64,000 bases of DNA from Hydrogenophaga sp. (GCF_011772445.1 NZ_WVZN01000021.1:62001-126000); one strand, 5' to 3'. Shown: positions 21,845 to 38,166, counted from the first letter of the stretch. The notes: a model not told the origin generated them from the letters alone. A program made the numbers and translations.

Positions 21845-24800
21845 GTGCGCCTCAATTCGATCAAGCTTTCCGGCTTCAAGTCCTTCGCCGAACCCACCAA
21901 CTTCATGCTGCCCGGTCAATTGGTGGGCGTGGTGGGCCCCAACGGTTGCGGCAAGTCCAACATCATGGACGCGGTGCGTTGGGTGCTGGGCGAGTCCAAG
22001 GCCTCCGAACTGCGCGGCGAGTCCATGCAGGACGTGATCTTCAACGGCACCACCAGCCGCAAGCAGGCCAGCCGCGCCAGCGTGGAACTGGTGTTCGACA
22101 ACAGCGACCACCGCGCCGGCGGCCAATGGGGACAGTTCACCGAGATCGCGGTCAAGCGCGTGCTCACGCGCGACGGCACCAGCAGCTACTACATCAACAA
22201 CCAGCCGGTGCGCCGCCGCGACGTGCAGGACGTCTTCCTGGGCACCGGGCTGGGCCCGCGCGCCTACGCCATCATCGGCCAGGGCACCATCAGCCGCATC
22301 ATCGAGAGCAAGCCCGAAGAGCTGCGCCTGTTCCTGGAGGAAGCCGCCGGCGTCTCCAAGTACAAGGAGCGCCGCCGCGAGACCGCGCACCGCCTGGCCG
22401 ACACGCGCGAGAACCTCACCCGGGTGGAAGACATTCTGCGCGAGCTCAACGCCAACCTTGACAAGCTGGAAAAGCAGGCCGAGGTGGCCGCGCAGTACCA
22501 CGCGCTCAACGCCTCGGCCACGCTCAAGCAGCACCAGTTGTGGTTCCTCAAGCGCGCCGACGCCGAGGCCGAGCAGGCCCGCGTGCAGAAGGACGCCGCC
22601 CAGGCCGCGACCGACCTCGAATCGCGCACGGCCGATCTGCGCCGCATCGAGAGCGAGCTGGAAACCATCCGCCAGGCCCACTACGCGGCCGGCGACCAGG
22701 TGAACCAGGCCCAGGGCAAGCTGTACGAGGCCAGCGCCGAGGTAGGCAAGCTGGAGGCCGAGATCCGCTTCGTGGTGGAAGGCCGCCAGCGCGTGGAACA
22801 ACGCCTGGCGCAATTGAAGGAGCAGATCGCCTCCTGGTCCACCCGCAGCCAGGACGCAGCCGTGGAGATCGAGGAACTGGCCGAGAAGATCGTCGGCGCC
22901 GAAGAACAGTCGGTGGTGCTGGCCGCCCAGGGCGAGGAGCAGGTGGGCGCGCTGCCCGCGCTGGAAGACGCGCTGCGCACGGCGCAGGCCCGCTCCACCG
23001 AGCAGCGCGGCGCCGTCGCGCAGGTGCAGCAGCAGATCCAGGTGCTGGCGGCCGAGCAGCGCAACGTCGAGGAGCAGTCGCGCGGCCTGGGCCAGCGCCG
23101 CGAGCGCCTGATGGCCGACAAGAACGCCCTGGCCGCGCCAGACGAGGCCCGCGTCGCCGCTGCGCAAGAGGCCATGGCCACGGCCCGGGCCCTGGCCGAA
23201 GAAACCGACGCCCGCCTGCACGAGCTGCAGGACAGCGTGCCGCAACTGGATGAAGCCCGCCGCCAGGCGCAGGCCGCGGTGAATGCCGAATCCGCGAAAC
23301 AGGCCGACCTAAGTGCGCGCCTGGAGGCGCTGAAGGCCCTGCAGGAGAAGGTGCGCACCGATGGCAAGCTCAAGCCCTGGCTGGCCAGGCATGGGCTCGA
23401 CAGCCTGCAAGGACTGTGGAGTCGCATCCACGTGGAAACCGGCTGGGAGAACGCCCTGGAGGCCGCGCTGCGCGAGCGCCTGGGCGCGCTGGAGGTGTCG
23501 CGCCTGGAGATGGTGCGCGCCTTCGCCACCGACGCGCCGCCCACGCGCTTGGCCTTCTACCAGCCGCCGCCGGGCGCCGCCGCCAGTGCGGGCAACGGCG
23601 CGCTCAAACCCCTGGCCAGTTGGCTGCGCCTGAACGACGCGGCCCAGCAGGCCCTGCTGGGCGACTGGCTGCGCGGCTGCTACAGCGCCGCCACGCTCGA
23701 CGAGGCCCTGGCCCAGCGCGGCCAGTTGCAGGCCGGCGAGGCCATCTACGTCGCCAGCGGGCACGCCGTCAGCGCGCACAGCGTGAGCTTCTACGCGCCC
23801 GACAACGAGCAGGCCGGCCTGCTGGCGCGCGCGCAGGAGATCGAGAACCTCGACAAACAGCTCAAGGCCCAGGCGCTCATTGCCGAGCAGGCGCGTTCCG
23901 CCCTGGTGCGCGCCGACGCCGCGTTCACCGACGCCTCCCAACGCCTGGTGGTGGCGCGCCGCGAAGCCGCCGAGGCGCAGAGCCGGTCACACGAGCTTCA
24001 GGTGGAGGCCCTGCGCCTCACGCAGCAGGCCGAGCAGACGCGCGCGCGCAGCGAGCAGATCAACGCCGACCTGGCCGAGGTGGACGCGCAACTCGAAGGC
24101 CTGCAGGAGCGCCGTGTGATCGCCGAGGCGCGCTTCGAGGAACTGGACATGCAGCTCGCCGACAGCCAGGAGCGCCATGCTCAGCTCGACGACGCCGTCA
24201 TCGAGGCCGAACGCAAACTCAACCACGCGCGCGAGCAGCAGCGCTCGCTGGAGCGCCAGGCGCAAGAGGCCACCTTCTCGCTGCGCAGCCTGCAGGCGCG
24301 CCAGGCCGAGCTGCAGCGCGCCATCGACACCGCGGGCCAGCAGGAACAATCGCTGGCGGACGAGCAGCAGCGCGCGCAGGACGAGCTCTCGCGCCTGACC
24401 GACGCCGCCGCCCAGGCCGGCCTGCAGGACGCGCTGGCCGCCAAGGCCGAGCGCGAGCAGGCCCTGGCCGCGTTGCGCAGCCAGTACGACGACCTGACCA
24501 TGAAGCTGCGCGCCAGCGACGAGCGCCGCCTGCAACTGGAGCGTGAGCTGGAGCCCCTGCGCAGCCGCATCACCGACTTCCAGCTCAAGGAACAGGCCGC
24601 GCGCCTGGGCGTGGAGCAGTACAGCCAGATGCTCGACGAAGCCGAGGCCGACCGCGCGGCCATCGCGCAGAGCATCACCGAAGGCAACGTGCGCCTCGCC
24701 GGCCTGCAAGGCGAGATCGACCGCCTGCACCGCGACATCCAGGGCCTGGGGGCGGTCAACCTGGCCGCGCTGGACGAACTGACGGCCGCGCGCGAGCGCA

Positions 24801-25363
24801 AGACCTTCCTCGACGCGCAGTCGGCCGACCTGAACGAGGCCATCACCACGCTGGAAGACGCGATCAAGAAGATCGACAACGAGACGCGCGAGCTGCTGGG
24901 GTCCACCTTCCAGACCGTCAACGAGCACTTCGGCCGCATGTTCCCCGAGCTGTTTGGCGGCGGCAACGCCAAGCTGGTGATGACCGGCGAGGAGATCCTG
25001 GACGCCGGCGTGCAGGTGATGGCCCAGCCGCCCGGCAAGAAGAACCAGACCATCCACCTGCTCTCCGGCGGCGAGAAGGCGCTCACCGCCATCGCGCTGG
25101 TGTTCGCCATCTTCCAGCTCAACCCGGCGCCGTTCTGCCTGCTCGACGAGGTGGACGCGCCGCTGGACGACGCCAACACCGAACGTTATGCCCGCCTCGT
25201 GAGCGCCATGGCCAAGGAAACGCAGTTCCTCTTCATCAGCCACAACAAGATCGCGATGGAGATGGCGCAGCAGCTCATCGGCGTGACCATGCAGGAGCAG
25301 GGCGTGTCGCGCATCGTGGCGGTGGACATGGAGTCCGCGGCCGGCATGCTCGAAGCCACCTGA
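21845..25363 (+). CDS. smc: Chromosome segregation protein SMC
   Basis: ATPase of the SMC-ScpAB condensin that organises and segregates the nucleoid. The 1172-residue product has Walker A GPNGCGKSN (Lys37), two long coiled coils rich in Glu, Gln and Arg, a hinge at about residues 500-650, and a C-terminal head with signature HLLSGGEKAL (about residue 1072) and Walker B CLLDEVDAPLDD. Translation starts at a GTG (MRLNSIKLSGFKSF). It is followed 13 bases later by zipA. Confidence 0.96.
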   Translation: MRLNSIKLSGFKSFAEPTNFMLPGQLVGVVGPNGCGKSNIMDAVRWVLGESKASELRGESMQDVIFNGTTSRKQASRASVELVFDNSDHRAGGQWGQFTEIAVKRVLTRDGTSSYYINNQPVRRRDVQDVFLGTGLGPRAYAIIGQGTISRIIESKPEELRLFLEEAAGVSKYKERRRETAHRLADTRENLTRVEDILRELNANLDKLEKQAEVAAQYHALNASATLKQHQLWFLKRADAEAEQARVQKDAAQAATDLESRTADLRRIESELETIRQAHYAAGDQVNQAQGKLYEASAEVGKLEAEIRFVVEGRQRVEQRLAQLKEQIASWSTRSQDAAVEIEELAEKIVGAEEQSVVLAAQGEEQVGALPALEDALRTAQARSTEQRGAVAQVQQQIQVLAAEQRNVEEQSRGLGQRRERLMADKNALAAPDEARVAAAQEAMATARALAEETDARLHELQDSVPQLDEARRQAQAAVNAESAKQADLSARLEALKALQEKVRTDGKLKPWLARHGLDSLQGLWSRIHVETGWENALEAALRERLGALEVSRLEMVRAFATDAPPTRLAFYQPPPGAAASAGNGALKPLASWLRLNDAAQQALLGDWLRGCYSAATLDEALAQRGQLQAGEAIYVASGHAVSAHSVSFYAPDNEQAGLLARAQEIENLDKQLKAQALIAEQARSALVRADAAFTDASQRLVVARREAAEAQSRSHELQVEALRLTQQAEQTRARSEQINADLAEVDAQLEGLQERRVIAEARFEELDMQLADSQERHAQLDDAVIEAERKLNHAREQQRSLERQAQEATFSLRSLQARQAELQRAIDTAGQQEQSLADEQQRAQDELSRLTDAAAQAGLQDALAAKAEREQALAALRSQYDDLTMKLRASDERRLQLERELEPLRSRITDFQLKEQAARLGVEQYSQMLDEAEADRAAIAQSITEGNVRLAGLQGEIDRLHRDIQGLGAVNLAALDELTAARERKTFLDAQSADLNEAITTLEDAIKKIDNETRELLGSTFQTVNEHFGRMFPELFGGGNAKLVMTGEEILDAGVQVMAQPPGKKNQTIHLLSGGEKALTAIALVFAIFQLNPAPFCLLDEVDAPLDDANTERYARLVSAMAKETQFLFISHNKIAMEMAQQLIGVTMQEQGVSRIVAVDMESAAGMLEAT

Positions 25364-25376
25364 AGGTTCAAGCACC

Positions 25377-28627
<3,251 letters not shown>

Positions 28628-28693
28628 CCTCTGTCGGGGCTTGGTTGGCGGTGTCAGGGGTGAGCCCATGGCCGGTTCGGCTTCACTGCGGTG

Positions 28694-28712
28694 CCCTTCG
28701 CTTCGCGAAGGG
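28694..28712 (+). other. Perfect hairpin between convergent ligA and glnD
   Basis: CCCTTCGC-TTC-GCGAAGGG, an 8-base perfect stem with a three-base loop, in the 138-base gap between two convergent genes. It is followed by TTCCCTG, not a T-run. It could stop or stabilise transcripts from either side, but it does not meet the usual intrinsic terminator pattern. Confidence 0.6.
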
Positions 28713-28765
28713 TTCCCTGTGGTGCTCGGGCGTGCGGCCCGGCGGCAAGAAGGACAACAAGTGCC

Positions 28766-31393
28766 TCAGCCCGCCAACGTCTCCAGCAGCTCCGTCTCGA
28801 TCTCGATCTGCCGCTTGTTCACCTGCAGCTCGGGCCCGCTGATGAGGAAGGTGTCTTCCACGCGCTCGCCCAGGGTGGTGATCTTGGCGAGCTGCACGCT
28901 GATCTCGTGGCGCGCCAGCACGCGCGAGATGCCGTAGAGCAGGCCCGCGCGGTCGCTGGCCGAGACCGACAGCAGCCAGCGCTGCGCTTTCTCGTCGGGT
29001 CGCAGGTCCACGCGCGGCGTAATGGGGAAGCTTTTCACGCGCCGCGACAGCCGGCCCTTGGTGGGCGGCGGCAGCGGGCCGTGCTCGTCGATGATCTGCG
29101 GCAGCCGGGCCTCGACCATGGCCACGAGCTCGCGGTAGTGTTCGGCCATCTCGGGCACGATCACCTGGAAGGTGTCCAGCGCGTGGCCCGTCATCGTGGT
29201 GTGCACGCGCGCATCCAGGATGCTGAACTGCGACATGTCGAAGTAGCCGCAGATGCGCGCGAACAGGTCGGCCTGGTCGGCCGCGTAGACCAGCACCTGC
29301 AGGCCTTCGCCCGCCGGAGAAAGGCGCGCGCGCACGATGGCGCGGCCCGGGTCGCGCCCGGGCTTGGCGAGTTCGCGCGTGAGCACGCGCGTGTGCCAGG
29401 CGATCTCGTCGGCCTGGTGGCGCATGAAGTAGCTCACGTCCAAGGTGTCCCACAGGGCCTTGTGCGCGTTGTGGGGCAGGGAATGCAGGGCCAGTACCTG
29501 CAGGGCCTCGCGTTTGCGGCCCTCGATCTCGGCGCCCGGGTCGGGCGCACGCCCGCCCAGCACGCGCAGCGTGTAGCGGTACAGGTCTTCCAGCAGCTTG
29601 CCTTTCCAGGCGTTCCACACCTTGGGGCTGGTGCCGCGGATGTCGGCCACGGTGAGCAGGTACAGCGCCGTGAGGTAGCGCTCGTTGCCCACGCGTTTCG
29701 CGAAGTCGGCGATGACGTCGGGGTCGGACAGGTCGGCCTTTTGCGCCAGCCGGCTCATGGTGAGGTGCTCGCTCACCAGGAATTCGATCAGCTTCGTGTC
29801 CTCGCGCTCGATGCCGTGCTGGCGGCAGAAGCTGCGCACGTCCCTGGCACCCAGTTCGGAGTGGTCGCCGCCACGGCCCTTGGCGATGTCGTGGAAGAGG
29901 GCGGCGATGTACAGGATCCAGGGCTTGTCCCAGCCGGCCGCGAGCTGCGAGCAGAACGGGTATTCGTGCGAGTGCTCGGGGATGAAGAAGCGGCGCATGT
30001 TGCGCAGCACCATGAGGATGTGCTGGTCCACCGTGTAGACGTGGAACAGGTCGTGCTGCATCTGCCCCACGATGTGGCGGAACACCCAGAGGTAGCGCCC
30101 CAGCACCGAGGTCTGGTTCATCAGCCGCATGGCGTGGGTGATGCCCTGCGGCTCCATGAGGATGCGGCGGAACATCGCGCGGTTGACCGGGTCGGCGCGG
30201 AACTTCGCATTCATCACCGGGCGCGCGTTGTACAGCGCGCGCAGCGTGCGTGCCGACAGGCCCTTGATGCCGACGGTGGTCTGGTAGATGTGAAAGCTCT
30301 CCAGGATGGCGTGCGGCTGCTGGATGTAGAGGTTGTCGCTGGCCACTTCGAGCATGCCGCCCTTGTCGAAGAAGCGCTCGTTGATGGGGCGCAGGCGCTG
30401 CACGCCCGGCTCGGTGTCGCCCAGTCGTTCCTCGATGTTGAGCAGCAGGATCTGATTGAGCTGCGTGACCGCCTTGGCCGCCCAGTAGTAGCGCTTCATC
30501 AGCGCCTCGCTCGCGCGGCGTGTGCCGCGCGGGTTGGTTTCACCGGGCGCGGGCAGCTGCGCCTTGAACCCGAAGGACTCGGCCACGGCGGTCTGCAGGT
30601 CGAACACCAGGCGGTCCTCGCGCCGGTGCGCGATGAGGTGCAGCCGCGCGCGGATGAGACTCAGCAGGGCCTCGTTGGCCTTGATCTGGCGCGCCTCCAG
30701 CGGTGTGGCCAGGCCGGTGCGGGCGAGTTCGTCCCAGCTGCGGCCCAGGCCCGCGGCCTTGGCCACCCACAGGATCATCTGCAGGTCGCGCAGGCCACCC
30801 GGCGATTCCTTGCAGTTGGGCTCCAGCGCGTAGGGCGTGTTCTCGTACTTGTGGTGGCGCTGGCGCATCTCCAGCGACTTGGCGACGAAAAAGGCCTTGG
30901 GGTCCATGGCCTCGCCCAGGCGGGTGACCAGTTGCCGGAAGCCTTCCTGATGGCCCGCGATGAGCCGGCATTCGAGCAGCGAGGTCTGGACGGTGACGTC
31001 CTTCCCGGCCTCGGCCACGCACTCATCGACGGTGCGCACGCTGGAGCCGATCTCCAGCCCCAGGTCCCAGCAGGCGCCGATGAAGCCTTCGATGCGGGTC
31101 TTGAGCGTGTCGTCGGCGTCGGGCTCGCAGCCCTGGGGCAGCAGCACCAGCACGTCGACGTCGGAATGGGGGAACAGCTCGCCGCGGCCATATCCGCCGA
31201 CGGCCACCAGGGCGAAGCGCGGGCCGAAGCCCGCGCGCTGCCAGAGCGTGCGCAGGGTCTGGTCGGTGAGGCGGGCGAGCTGGTGCAGGGCCTGGCGCAC
31301 GCCCCGGGTGGAGGCGCCGGTCTGCAGCAGGGCGGCGAACACCGCCTGCTTGTGATCGCGGTACTGCTGCCGCAGCGCGGCGAGCTCGTCCAT
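28766..31393 (-). CDS. glnD: PII uridylyltransferase/uridylyl-removing enzyme GlnD
   Basis: Primary nitrogen sensor: it uridylylates PII proteins at low glutamine and removes UMP at high glutamine. The 875-residue product has the nucleotidyltransferase motif [15 protein letters not shown] (residues 66-80), an HD domain with [15 protein letters not shown], and two C-terminal ACT domains (the last with [21 protein letters not shown]). ATG 31393 ([11 protein letters not shown]) was preferred; a GTG 21 bases upstream is possible, while longer frames are low-complexity. It follows map on the same strand, as in E. coli. Confidence 0.95.
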   Translation of the reverse strand: MDELAALRQQYRDHKQAVFAALLQTGASTRGVRQALHQLARLTDQTLRTLWQRAGFGPRFALVAVGGYGRGELFPHSDVDVLVLLPQGCEPDADDTLKTRIEGFIGACWDLGLEIGSSVRTVDECVAEAGKDVTVQTSLLECRLIAGHQEGFRQLVTRLGEAMDPKAFFVAKSLEMRQRHHKYENTPYALEPNCKESPGGLRDLQMILWVAKAAGLGRSWDELARTGLATPLEARQIKANEALLSLIRARLHLIAHRREDRLVFDLQTAVAESFGFKAQLPAPGETNPRGTRRASEALMKRYYWAAKAVTQLNQILLLNIEERLGDTEPGVQRLRPINERFFDKGGMLEVASDNLYIQQPHAILESFHIYQTTVGIKGLSARTLRALYNARPVMNAKFRADPVNRAMFRRILMEPQGITHAMRLMNQTSVLGRYLWVFRHIVGQMQHDLFHVYTVDQHILMVLRNMRRFFIPEHSHEYPFCSQLAAGWDKPWILYIAALFHDIAKGRGGDHSELGARDVRSFCRQHGIEREDTKLIEFLVSEHLTMSRLAQKADLSDPDVIADFAKRVGNERYLTALYLLTVADIRGTSPKVWNAWKGKLLEDLYRYTLRVLGGRAPDPGAEIEGRKREALQVLALHSLPHNAHKALWDTLDVSYFMRHQADEIAWHTRVLTRELAKPGRDPGRAIVRARLSPAGEGLQVLVYAADQADLFARICGYFDMSQFSILDARVHTTMTGHALDTFQVIVPEMAEHYRELVAMVEARLPQIIDEHGPLPPPTKGRLSRRVKSFPITPRVDLRPDEKAQRWLLSVSASDRAGLLYGISRVLARHEISVQLAKITTLGERVEDTFLISGPELQVNKRQIEIETELLETLAG

Positions 31394-31427
31394 GCCGTTG
31401 TGGGGCGTTGCCACGCGCGGGCTGCCC

Positions 31428-32261
31428 TCAGGCCGCGACGCTGGCCGGAGCGGGGTTGACGAAGGCCGGTGGCGCGATGTTGCCGGCCGACCAGGTGAGC
31501 ACCTCGTAGCCGGTTTCGGTGACGAGCACGGTGTGCTCCCACTGGGCCGAGAGCGAGCGGTCGCGCGTGACGATGGTCCAGCCATCGCCCAGTTCCTTGA
31601 TCTCGCGCCGGCCGGCGTTGATCATGGGCTCGATGGTGAAGGTCATGCCGGGCTTGAGCTCTTCCAGCGTGCCCGGGCGGCCGTAGTGCAGCACCTGGGG
31701 TTCCTCGTGGAAGCGCTGGCCGATGCCGTGGCCGCAGAATTCGCGCACCACGCTGAAGCCGTTGCTTTCGGCGTAGGTCTGGATCGCGTGGCCGATGTCG
31801 CCCAGGCGCGCGCCCGGCCGCACCAGCACGATGCCCTTCCACATGGCCTCGAAGGTGACCTGGCTCAGGCGGCGGGCCTGGATGGAGCAGGCCGCTTCGC
31901 CGCCGATGAGGAACATGCGGCTGTTGTCGCCGTACCAGCCCTCGGGCGTGATGACGGTGACGTCCACGTTGAGGATGTCGCCCTTCTTGAGCGGCTTCTC
32001 GTTCGGGATGCCGTGGCACACCACGTGGTTGACCGAGGTGCACAGGTGGCCGGGGTAGGGCGGGTAGCCGCTGGGCTGGTAGCCGATGGTGGCCGAGCGC
32101 GTGCCCTGCTGCTTCATGTACTCGGCCGAGAGGCGGTCGATCTCGAGCGTCGTCATGCCCGGCTGGATCAGCGGCGTGAGGTAGTCCAGCACTTCGGAGG
32201 CGAGGCGGCACGCGGTGCGCATGCCCTCGATGCCGGCGGCGTCCTTGTAGGTGATGCTCAT
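31428..32261 (-). CDS. map: Methionine aminopeptidase, type I
   Basis: Removes the initiator methionine from nascent proteins. The 277-residue product carries the metal ligands of the pita-bread fold: Asp100 in NVDVTV, Asp112 in GDNSRMF, CGHGIG, TIEPMI and WEHTV. An extended -10 element (TGGGATAAT, with GATAAT at 32275-32270) ends eight bases before the ATG, and there is no ribosome-binding site, which predicts a leaderless or near-leaderless mRNA. Divergent from purL. Confidence 0.96.
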   Translation of the reverse strand: MSITYKDAAGIEGMRTACRLASEVLDYLTPLIQPGMTTLEIDRLSAEYMKQQGTRSATIGYQPSGYPPYPGHLCTSVNHVVCHGIPNEKPLKKGDILNVDVTVITPEGWYGDNSRMFLIGGEAACSIQARRLSQVTFEAMWKGIVLVRPGARLGDIGHAIQTYAESNGFSVVREFCGHGIGQRFHEEPQVLHYGRPGTLEELKPGMTFTIEPMINAGRREIKELGDGWTIVTRDRSLSAQWEHTVLVTETGYEVLTWSAGNIAPPAFVNPAPASVAA

Positions 32262-32330
32262 GGGGCGCGATTATCCCACCGGACCCCGTCCGGACGCCCC
32301 TGGCGGCCCGATCACCATGGGGCCGGCAGG

Positions 32331-32336
32331 TAAAAT
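32331..32336 (+). promoter_or_regulatory. Possible -10 element of purL
   Basis: TAAAAT, five of six matches to TATAAT, about 55 bases upstream of the GTG start of purL. No convincing -35 was seen at the expected distance (the sequence there is near CGATCA), so the assignment is weak. Confidence 0.35.
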
Positions 32337-32391
32337 CGCCGGCTTTCCACCACCCCGTCCGCGGGTGGTTCAACGCACCTCAGGCCCCACC

Positions 32392-35300
32392 GTGTCCCTG
32401 CACCTGCGCACTTTTGATGGCGGTCACGCCATCAGCGACTTCCGAGTCCAGCAGCTTCTTCCCCGCCTCACCTCCATCCATGACCGCATCGTCGGCCTGA
32501 GCGCGCGCTTCGTGCACCTGGTGGCCTTCGACGCCGCCCCCGACAGCGCCACCGAGCGCCGCCTGGGCGAGCTGCTCACCTACGGCGAGCCTGCCGAACC
32601 GGCCCACCTCAGGCTCGAAGCCGACGGCGCCCCCGCGCTGCTCGTCATGCCCCGCCTGGGCACCGTCTCGCCCTGGGCCTCCAAGGCCACCGACATCGCG
32701 CGCAACTGCGGCCTGGTGGTCCACCGGGTGGAGCGCCTGGTCGAATACCGCATCGCCCTCAAACCGGGGTTGCTGGGCGGCAAGCCCGCGCTCACGCCCG
32801 AGCAGCGCTGGGCCGTGGCCAGCCTGCTGCACGACCGCATGACCGAAGCCGTGGTGGCCACGCGCGAAGAGGCCCACGCCCTGTTCACCGAACTGCAGGC
32901 CGCGCCCATGGAGCGCGTGGACGTGCTGGGCGGCGGCCGTGCGGCGCTGGAGCGCGCCAACGCCGACTGGGGCCTGGCCCTGGCCGAGGACGAGATCGAC
33001 TACCTCATCACCGCCTTCAACGGCCTGGGCCGCAACCCCACCGACGTGGAGCTGATGATGTTCGCCCAGGCCAACTCCGAGCACTGCCGCCACAAGATCT
33101 TCAACGCGCAGTTCACCATCGACGGCGTGGCGCAGGACAAGAGCCTGTTCGGCATGATCCGCCACACGCACCAGCGCAGTCCGCAGCACACGGTGATCGC
33201 CTACGCCGACAACGCGTCCGTGATGGAAGGCCACGAGGTGCAGCGTTTCGTGGCGCGCTACGAGGGCGGGGCGTCGCCCGCCTACCGCGCCGAGCCCGCC
33301 ACCCAGCACGTGCTGATGAAGGTGGAAACCCACAACCACCCCACCGCCATCTCGCCGTTCCCGGGCGCCTCCACCGGCGCGGGCGGCGAGATCCGCGACG
33401 AGGGCGCCACCGGACGCGGATCCAAGCCCAAGGCCGGCCTCACCGGCTTCACGGTGGGCAAGCTCTGGGGCGGCCTGTCCGACCAGCCGGGCGGCAAGCC
33501 CGAGCACATCGCCAGCCCGCTGCAGATCATGACCGAGGGCCCCCTGGGCGGCGCGGCCTTCAACAACGAATTCGGCCGGCCCAACCTGCTGGGCTACTTC
33601 CGCGAATACGAGCAGGTGGTGGACGGCGTGCAGCGCGGCTACCACAAGCCCATCATGATCGCGGGCGGCGTCGGCACCATTGACGCGCGGCTGACGAAGA
33701 AGATCCTGTTCCCCGCCGGCACGCTGCTGATCCAGCTCGGCGGCCCGGGCATGAAGATCGGCATGGGCGGCGGCGCGGCCAGCTCCATGGCCACGGGCAC
33801 CAACGCCGCCTCGCTCGACTTCGACTCCGTGCAGCGCGGCAACCCGGAGATCGAGCGGCGCGCGCAGGAGGTCATCAACCACTGCTGGGCGCAGGGTGAG
33901 CAGAACCCCATCCTCGCCATCCACGACGTCGGCGCGGGCGGCCTGTCCAACGCCTTCCCCGAGATCACCAACGACGCCGGCCGTGGCGCGCGCTTCGACC
34001 TGCGCGCCGTGCCGCTGGAAGAGAGCGGCCTGGCGCCCAAGGAGATCTGGAGCAACGAGAGCCAGGAGCGCTACGTGCTCGCCATCGCGCCCGAGTCGCT
34101 GCCGCAGTTCACGGCCTTCTGCGAACGCGAGCGCTGCCCCTTCGCGGTGGTGGGCGTGGCCACCGAGGAACGGCAACTCCAGCTCGTCGATGAGGGCCAG
34201 GACAGCCCGGTCGACATGCCCATGGACGTGCTGCTGGGCAAGCCGCCCAAGATGCACCGCGACGTCAAGACCGTGGCGCGCACCTCGCCAGCCATCGACC
34301 TCACCGGCGTGAGCCTTCAGCAGAGCGTGATCGACGTGCTGAGCCACCCCACGGTGGCGTCCAAGCGCTTCCTCATCACCATCGGCGACCGCACCGTGGG
34401 CGGCCTGAGCCACCGCGACCAGATGGTCGGCCCCTGGCAACTGCCCGTGGCCGACTGCGCCGTCACCCTGGCCGACCACGCCGGCTTCGCGGGCGAGGCC
34501 ATGAGCATGGGCGAGCGCACGCCGCTGGCCGCCACGCACGCCGCCGCCTCGGGCCGCATGGCCGTGGCCGAGGCCATCACCAACCTGCTGGCCGCGCCGA
34601 TCGAACTGCCGCGGGTGAAACTCAGCGCCAACTGGATGGCCGCCTGCGGTGAACCCGGCGAAGACGCCGCGCTGTACGAGACCGTGAAGGCCGTGGGCAT
34701 GGAGCTGTGCCCCGCGCTGGACATTTCCATCCCCGTGGGCAAGGACAGCCTGTCCATGCGCACCCAGTGGCAGGCCGACGGCCAGACGAAGAAGGTCACC
34801 GCGCCGGTGAGCCTGATCGTGAGCGCCTTCGCCTCGCTGGCCGACGTGCGCGGCACCTTCACGCCGCAGTTGAACCGCGACATCGAGGAAACCACCCTGG
34901 TGCTGATCGACCTGGGCAAGGGCCGCCACCGCCTGGGCGGCAGCGTGCTCGCGCAGACCCTGGGCCACCCGGGCGGCGAGGTGCCCGACCTCGACGACCC
35001 GCAAGACCTCAAGAACCTGGTGAACGCCGTGAACGCCCTGCGCGCGCAGGGCCGTGTGCTGGCCTACCATGACCGCAGCGACGGCGGCCTGTTCGCCACG
35101 GTGGCCGAGATGGCCTTCGCCGGCCAGGTGGGCGTGGCGCTCAACATCGATCAGCTCATCACCGAAGGCGACGGCATCGGCGACAGCCGCGCCGAGACCG
35201 GTGACGCCAAGAACTGGGCGCAGCAGGTCAGCGCGCGCCGCGAGGAGCTCACGCTCAAGGCCCTGTTCAACGAAGAGCTGGGCGTGGTGCTGCAGGTGCG

Positions 35301-36402
35301 CACCGAGCAGCGCAACGAGGTGATGCAGTTGCTGCGCGAGCACGGCCTCTCAAAGCACAGCCACTTCATCGGCAAGACGCGGCCAGCCAGCTCCGGCATG
35401 GACGCCGGCAAGGGCGAGCTGCAGGTCTGGCGCGACACCAAGGCCGTCTTCAGCGCGAAGCTGGTCGACCTGCAACAGGTGTGGGACAGCGTGAGCTGGA
35501 AGATCAACCAGCGCCGCGACAACCCCGCCTGCGCCGACGCCGAACACGCCGCCGCCGGTGACCCGTCCGACAGCGGCCTGCACACGCACCTGACGTTCGA
35601 CCCGAACGAGGACGTGGCCGCGCCCTTCCTGAACCTCTCGCGTCCCAAGGTCGCCATCCTGCGTGAGCAGGGCGTCAACTCCCACGTGGAAATGGCCTGG
35701 TGCTTCACCCAGGCCGGCTTCGAGGCGCTGGACGTGCACATGACCGACCTGCAGACCGGCCGCGCCGACCTGAAAGACGTGCGCGGTGTGGTCGCCTGCG
35801 GCGGCTTCAGCTACGGCGACACCCTGGGCGCGGGCATCGGCTGGGCGCGTTCCATCACCTTCAACCCGCGCCTGGCCGATCAGTTCCAGGCCTTCTTCGC
35901 GCGCAGCGACACCTTCGGCCTGGGTGTGTGCAACGGCTGCCAGATGTTCGCGGAGCTTGCCGACATCATCCCGGGCGCCGAGGCCTGGCCGCGCTTCACC
36001 ACCAACCAGAGCGAGCGCTTCGAAGCGCGCCTGTCGCAGGTGGAGGTGCTGGACTCGCCCAGCCTGTTCTTCCAGGGCATGGCCGGCACGCGCCTGCCCA
36101 TCGCCGTGGCGCACGGCGAGGGCTACGCCAACTTCCGCCACCGGGGGGATCCGGCCAGGGCCATCGCCGCCATGCGCTTCGTCGACAGCCAGGGCCGGGC
36201 CACCGAACGCTACCCCTACAACCCCAACGGCAGTCCCGCCGGCCTCACCGCCGTCACCACGGCGGACGGCCGCTTCACCGCGTTGATGCCCCACCCGGAA
36301 CGCGTTTTCCGCAACGTGCTGATGAGCTGGACCGACCAGGACATCTCCGCCCCCAGCGGCTGGACCCGCCTGTGGCGCAACGCCCGTCGTTGGGTCGGCT
36401 GA
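32392..36402 (+). CDS. purL: Phosphoribosylformylglycinamidine synthase (large type)
   Basis: Converts FGAR plus glutamine and ATP to FGAM in purine synthesis. The 1336-residue single-chain enzyme contains an N-terminal PurS-like domain, a linker, two AIRS-type halves with [17 protein letters not shown] in the first, and a C-terminal class I glutaminase with nucleophile Cys in GVCNGCQMF (about residue 1180) and MPHPERVFR near the end. The GTG at 32392 ([11 protein letters not shown]) is the usual family start; the open frame upstream to 32251 has a different, low-complexity character. Confidence 0.96.
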   Translation: MSLHLRTFDGGHAISDFRVQQLLPRLTSIHDRIVGLSARFVHLVAFDAAPDSATERRLGELLTYGEPAEPAHLRLEADGAPALLVMPRLGTVSPWASKATDIARNCGLVVHRVERLVEYRIALKPGLLGGKPALTPEQRWAVASLLHDRMTEAVVATREEAHALFTELQAAPMERVDVLGGGRAALERANADWGLALAEDEIDYLITAFNGLGRNPTDVELMMFAQANSEHCRHKIFNAQFTIDGVAQDKSLFGMIRHTHQRSPQHTVIAYADNASVMEGHEVQRFVARYEGGASPAYRAEPATQHVLMKVETHNHPTAISPFPGASTGAGGEIRDEGATGRGSKPKAGLTGFTVGKLWGGLSDQPGGKPEHIASPLQIMTEGPLGGAAFNNEFGRPNLLGYFREYEQVVDGVQRGYHKPIMIAGGVGTIDARLTKKILFPAGTLLIQLGGPGMKIGMGGGAASSMATGTNAASLDFDSVQRGNPEIERRAQEVINHCWAQGEQNPILAIHDVGAGGLSNAFPEITNDAGRGARFDLRAVPLEESGLAPKEIWSNESQERYVLAIAPESLPQFTAFCERERCPFAVVGVATEERQLQLVDEGQDSPVDMPMDVLLGKPPKMHRDVKTVARTSPAIDLTGVSLQQSVIDVLSHPTVASKRFLITIGDRTVGGLSHRDQMVGPWQLPVADCAVTLADHAGFAGEAMSMGERTPLAATHAAASGRMAVAEAITNLLAAPIELPRVKLSANWMAACGEPGEDAALYETVKAVGMELCPALDISIPVGKDSLSMRTQWQADGQTKKVTAPVSLIVSAFASLADVRGTFTPQLNRDIEETTLVLIDLGKGRHRLGGSVLAQTLGHPGGEVPDLDDPQDLKNLVNAVNALRAQGRVLAYHDRSDGGLFATVAEMAFAGQVGVALNIDQLITEGDGIGDSRAETGDAKNWAQQVSARREELTLKALFNEELGVVLQVRTEQRNEVMQLLREHGLSKHSHFIGKTRPASSGMDAGKGELQVWRDTKAVFSAKLVDLQQVWDSVSWKINQRRDNPACADAEHAAAGDPSDSGLHTHLTFDPNEDVAAPFLNLSRPKVAILREQGVNSHVEMAWCFTQAGFEALDVHMTDLQTGRADLKDVRGVVACGGFSYGDTLGAGIGWARSITFNPRLADQFQAFFARSDTFGLGVCNGCQMFAELADIIPGAEAWPRFTTNQSERFEARLSQVEVLDSPSLFFQGMAGTRLPIAVAHGEGYANFRHRGDPARAIAAMRFVDSQGRATERYPYNPNGSPAGLTAVTTADGRFTALMPHPERVFRNVLMSWTDQDISAPSGWTRLWRNARRWVG

Positions 36403-36406
36403 ACGC

Positions 36407-37231
36407 ATGGCGCGCGAGCAGGTCCTCGACCCTTCCACCATCGCGGCCTACGCGCGCGATGGCGCCGTGGTGCTGCGCGGCGTGTTCACAGCGGCCGAAC
36501 TCCAGCGCCTGGAAGAGGGCATCGAACACAACCTCGCGCACCTGAGCCCGCTGGCCCTGGTGGCCAGCGAGCCCGACGACCCGGGCCGCTTCGTCGAGGA
36601 CTTCTGCACCTGGGCACACAACCCCGCCTACGAAGACGTTCTGCGCCACTCGGCGCTGCCGCACGTCTCGGCCCAGCTCATGGGCAGCCGCCAGGTGCGG
36701 CTGTACCACGACCACCTGCTGGTGAAAGAGCCGGGCACGCGCCAGCCCACGCCCTGGCACCAGGACCAGCCCTACTACAACGTCGACGGTGCGCAGAACG
36801 TGAGCTTCTGGATCCCCGTGGACCCGGTGCCGCTGGCGAGCACGCTGCGCTTCGTGGCCGGCTCGCACCACGGCACCTGGTACATGCCGCGCACCTTTCG
36901 CGATCAGCAGGCCCGCTGGTTCCCCGAAGGCACGCTGGCCGAACTGCCCCCGGTGGAACAGGAGCCCCAGCGCTACCCGCAACTGGCCTGGGCGCTGGAG
37001 CCGGGCGACTGCGTGGCTTTTCACATGCTCGCGCTGCACGCGTCCAGCGGCACCGGGCCGGGCGCGCGCCGCCGCGTGTTCTCGGCCCGCTACCTGGGCG
37101 ACGACAGCGTGCACGCGCCGCGCCGCTGGCGCACCTCGCCCCCGTTCCCGGGGCTGGAGGCCCGTTTGCCGGCGGGAGCCGCGATGGACGATCCCCTGTT
37201 TCCCGTGGTCTGGCCGCCCGCGCCGGCCTGA
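36407..37231 (+). CDS. Phytanoyl-CoA dioxygenase (PhyH) family protein
   Basis: A 274-residue Fe(II)/2-oxoglutarate oxygenase of the PhyH family. The iron-binding facial triad is visible as WHQD (His118, Asp120) with a distal histidine at His206 or His211 in FHMLALHASSG, and a downstream RRRVFSARY provides the likely 2-oxoglutarate arginine. The substrate is not evident. It starts four bases after purL and is followed 17 bases later by the DUF808 gene, so it may be co-transcribed with purL, although no functional link to purine synthesis is apparent. Confidence 0.85.
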   Translation: MAREQVLDPSTIAAYARDGAVVLRGVFTAAELQRLEEGIEHNLAHLSPLALVASEPDDPGRFVEDFCTWAHNPAYEDVLRHSALPHVSAQLMGSRQVRLYHDHLLVKEPGTRQPTPWHQDQPYYNVDGAQNVSFWIPVDPVPLASTLRFVAGSHHGTWYMPRTFRDQQARWFPEGTLAELPPVEQEPQRYPQLAWALEPGDCVAFHMLALHASSGTGPGARRRVFSARYLGDDSVHAPRRWRTSPPFPGLEARLPAGAAMDDPLFPVVWPPAPA

Positions 37232-37248
37232 CACCTCAAGGAGTCCTC

Positions 37249-38166
<918 letters not shown>

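Noticed and set aside
28694..28712. Intrinsic terminator between ligA and glnD
   Set aside because: The stem is perfect, but the following bases are TTCCCTG without a T-run; listed only as a hairpin.
32380..35343. Very long open frame (987 codons) on the strand opposite purL
   Set aside because: In DNA this rich in GC, antisense frames stay open by chance. The translation is low-complexity (His, Gly, Ala, Arg) and purL itself is unmistakable.
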